Below are positions 63,050 through 64,000 of a stretch of 64,000 bases of DNA, one piece after another (positions within the stretch are counted from its first letter, which is position 1; each line of letters opens with the position of its first letter). Origin of the DNA: Microcebus murinus (Eukaryota > Chordata > Mammalia > Primates > Cheirogaleidae); assembly GCF_040939455.1 (NCBI RefSeq), contig NC_134109.1:72321001-72385000 (forward strand), read 5' to 3'. Both the position numbers and the translations under genes were made by a program. The notes beneath the pieces are model-generated. The model was not told the DNA's origin. It did not search any database and saw nothing but the letters and a program-made list of their open reading frames with translations.

Positions 63050-63920
63050 TGATAGGATTGGGTTTTAGAACCCAGTGTGGTATTATGTAGTATATGTTTT
63101 ATGTAAAAATTAGTTCTTACAAAGCTCTCATATTTTCCTTTGCCAAATTCAGTTGATAGCTAATATAGTTGATCTAATAACTCCCTTTGGAAGCATTCAT
63201 TGGTTGTGGTAGTCTCAAATCCCCAAAGCACTTTCTCCAATACAACATAAAGAGAGTAGTTTTCATAATCAGAAGTTCCTTATGTGATGACAAATATTTA
63301 TAAACAATGGCAATGGTCAGTTACCCTCTCATCAAGAAGGAAAGGATGGCTACTTTGTGCAAGTAGCATAAAATCTCAAATTTCTGGAGTATCTTTGTAT
63401 CTACAAGAAACAAGTGAAAGGGGAAAATAGAAAAATATTGCAACTATTCTACTGGTTCATCTGTTACTTTGGATTGCAGGGGAATAGCCGTCAGAGTACC
63501 TGCAGGAATAGCAGTCAGAGTACCTGCAGGAATAGCAGTCAGAGTACCTGCAGGAATAGCCAAACATTATGATCTAAGTTCAGCAGTGGAACACTAGCTA
63601 CCATCTCCCCCAATAGATCTCCATCTGCTTTTGGTGCTTAGAATTGCTTTAATGGTAGACAAAACCTTTAATTGCATTATCATAGTGAAGTGAATTATCA
63701 ATCTTCTTGGGAGAGTTGACATCTGGTGTTATAAACCAAGGAGCATGCAAATGACCATTATGTATTGCTTCCCTTATAAACTACAGGAGAAAAGAAGGAA
63801 GATGCAGACAGTGCAGGCTTAGGGCTTCAGAGAAAAACTTAGCGGATTTTATGATTTTGCAGAAGATAAGTCCTTGACCTCTTCATTCCCACACTCAGCA
63901 GGTATGAGAGTTTCTTCTGT
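63050..63920 (+). other. Duplicated OR flank, copy B
   Basis: Diverged copy of 55210-55990 in the same orientation, interrupted by a 24-bp tandem repeat. It also carries an octamer ATGCAAAT at about 63746-63753 and ends with CTTCAGAGAAAAACTTAGCG and GATTTTGCAGAAGATAAG. By analogy with copy A, an OR coding exon would lie a few kilobases beyond 64000. Confidence 0.65.
63481..63561 (+). repeat. 24-bp tandem repeat, 3.4 copies
   Basis: Unit GGAATAGCAGTCAGAGTACC plus TGCA at 63481, 63505 and 63529, with a partial at 63553. The first copy differs by one base. Absent from the paralogous copy A block. Confidence 0.95.
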
Positions 63921-64000
63921 TGTCTATGTTTCTCTCATTCATCCTTAGGGCCTTGACAGAAAGAACATTGTGAAACTGAGAAAAGCTTGATATATAAATC

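Noticed and set aside
63481..63561. Regular repeats resembling a CRISPR array
   Set aside because: The copies are head-to-tail with no unique spacers, in a vertebrate genome; this is a simple tandem repeat.

Overview
This 64 kb window is vertebrate nuclear DNA: A+T-rich, almost all non-coding, full of LINE-1, Alu, L2, MIR and DNA-transposon copies, and carrying single-exon odorant receptor (OR) genes. It is primate DNA, because 7SL-derived Alu elements are present. It is most likely from a strepsirrhine (lemur or close relative), because the Alu right arms and the L1 3' ends match, from memory, the forms I associate with lemur genomes rather than those of monkeys and apes. Layout: (1) 1-663, minus strand, the 5' two thirds of an OR11H-type receptor, cut by the window edge. 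(2) 0.9-15.5 kb, nested retrotransposons: old antisense L1 pieces, then a full-length L1 at about 8.3-15.2 kb. That L1 has a GC-rich 5' UTR, one stop in ORF1, and an ORF2 broken by frameshifts and an Alu. It sits inside an older L1 whose two halves resume exactly at a 17-bp target duplication. (3) 16.9-17.5 kb, an Alu whose tail has become a 250-bp pyrimidine microsatellite. (4) 20.3-21.3 kb OR4Q3, 27.4-28.3 kb an intact OR4H-type receptor, 45.9-46.9 kb OR4M1, and 59.6-60.6 kb OR4N2, all on the plus strand with full open reading frames. (5) 32.3-38.3 kb, a second, more decayed L1. (6) Between genes lie MIR, L2, MER5A-like, MER2-like and HAL1-like relics and two fold-back duplications. (7) 63.0-63.9 kb, a diverged copy of a block at 55.2-56.0 kb upstream of OR4N2. 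Functional reading: the OR genes do not form an operon. Each would be transcribed on its own promoter, normally one allele of one gene per olfactory sensory neuron. The products are seven-helix receptors in the ciliary membrane that couple to the olfactory G protein and adenylate cyclase. The order OR11H - OR4Q3 - OR4H - OR4M1 - OR4N2 matches, from memory, the start of the human 14q11.2 OR cluster, so this is probably the orthologous cluster. The main point of interest is the intact OR4H-type gene where I recall a human pseudogene (OR4H12P). Next are the A/B flank duplication, which suggests another OR just past the right edge, and the large fold-back palindrome at 52.4-52.7 kb. All orthology, subfamily and species calls are recognition from memory and were not searched.
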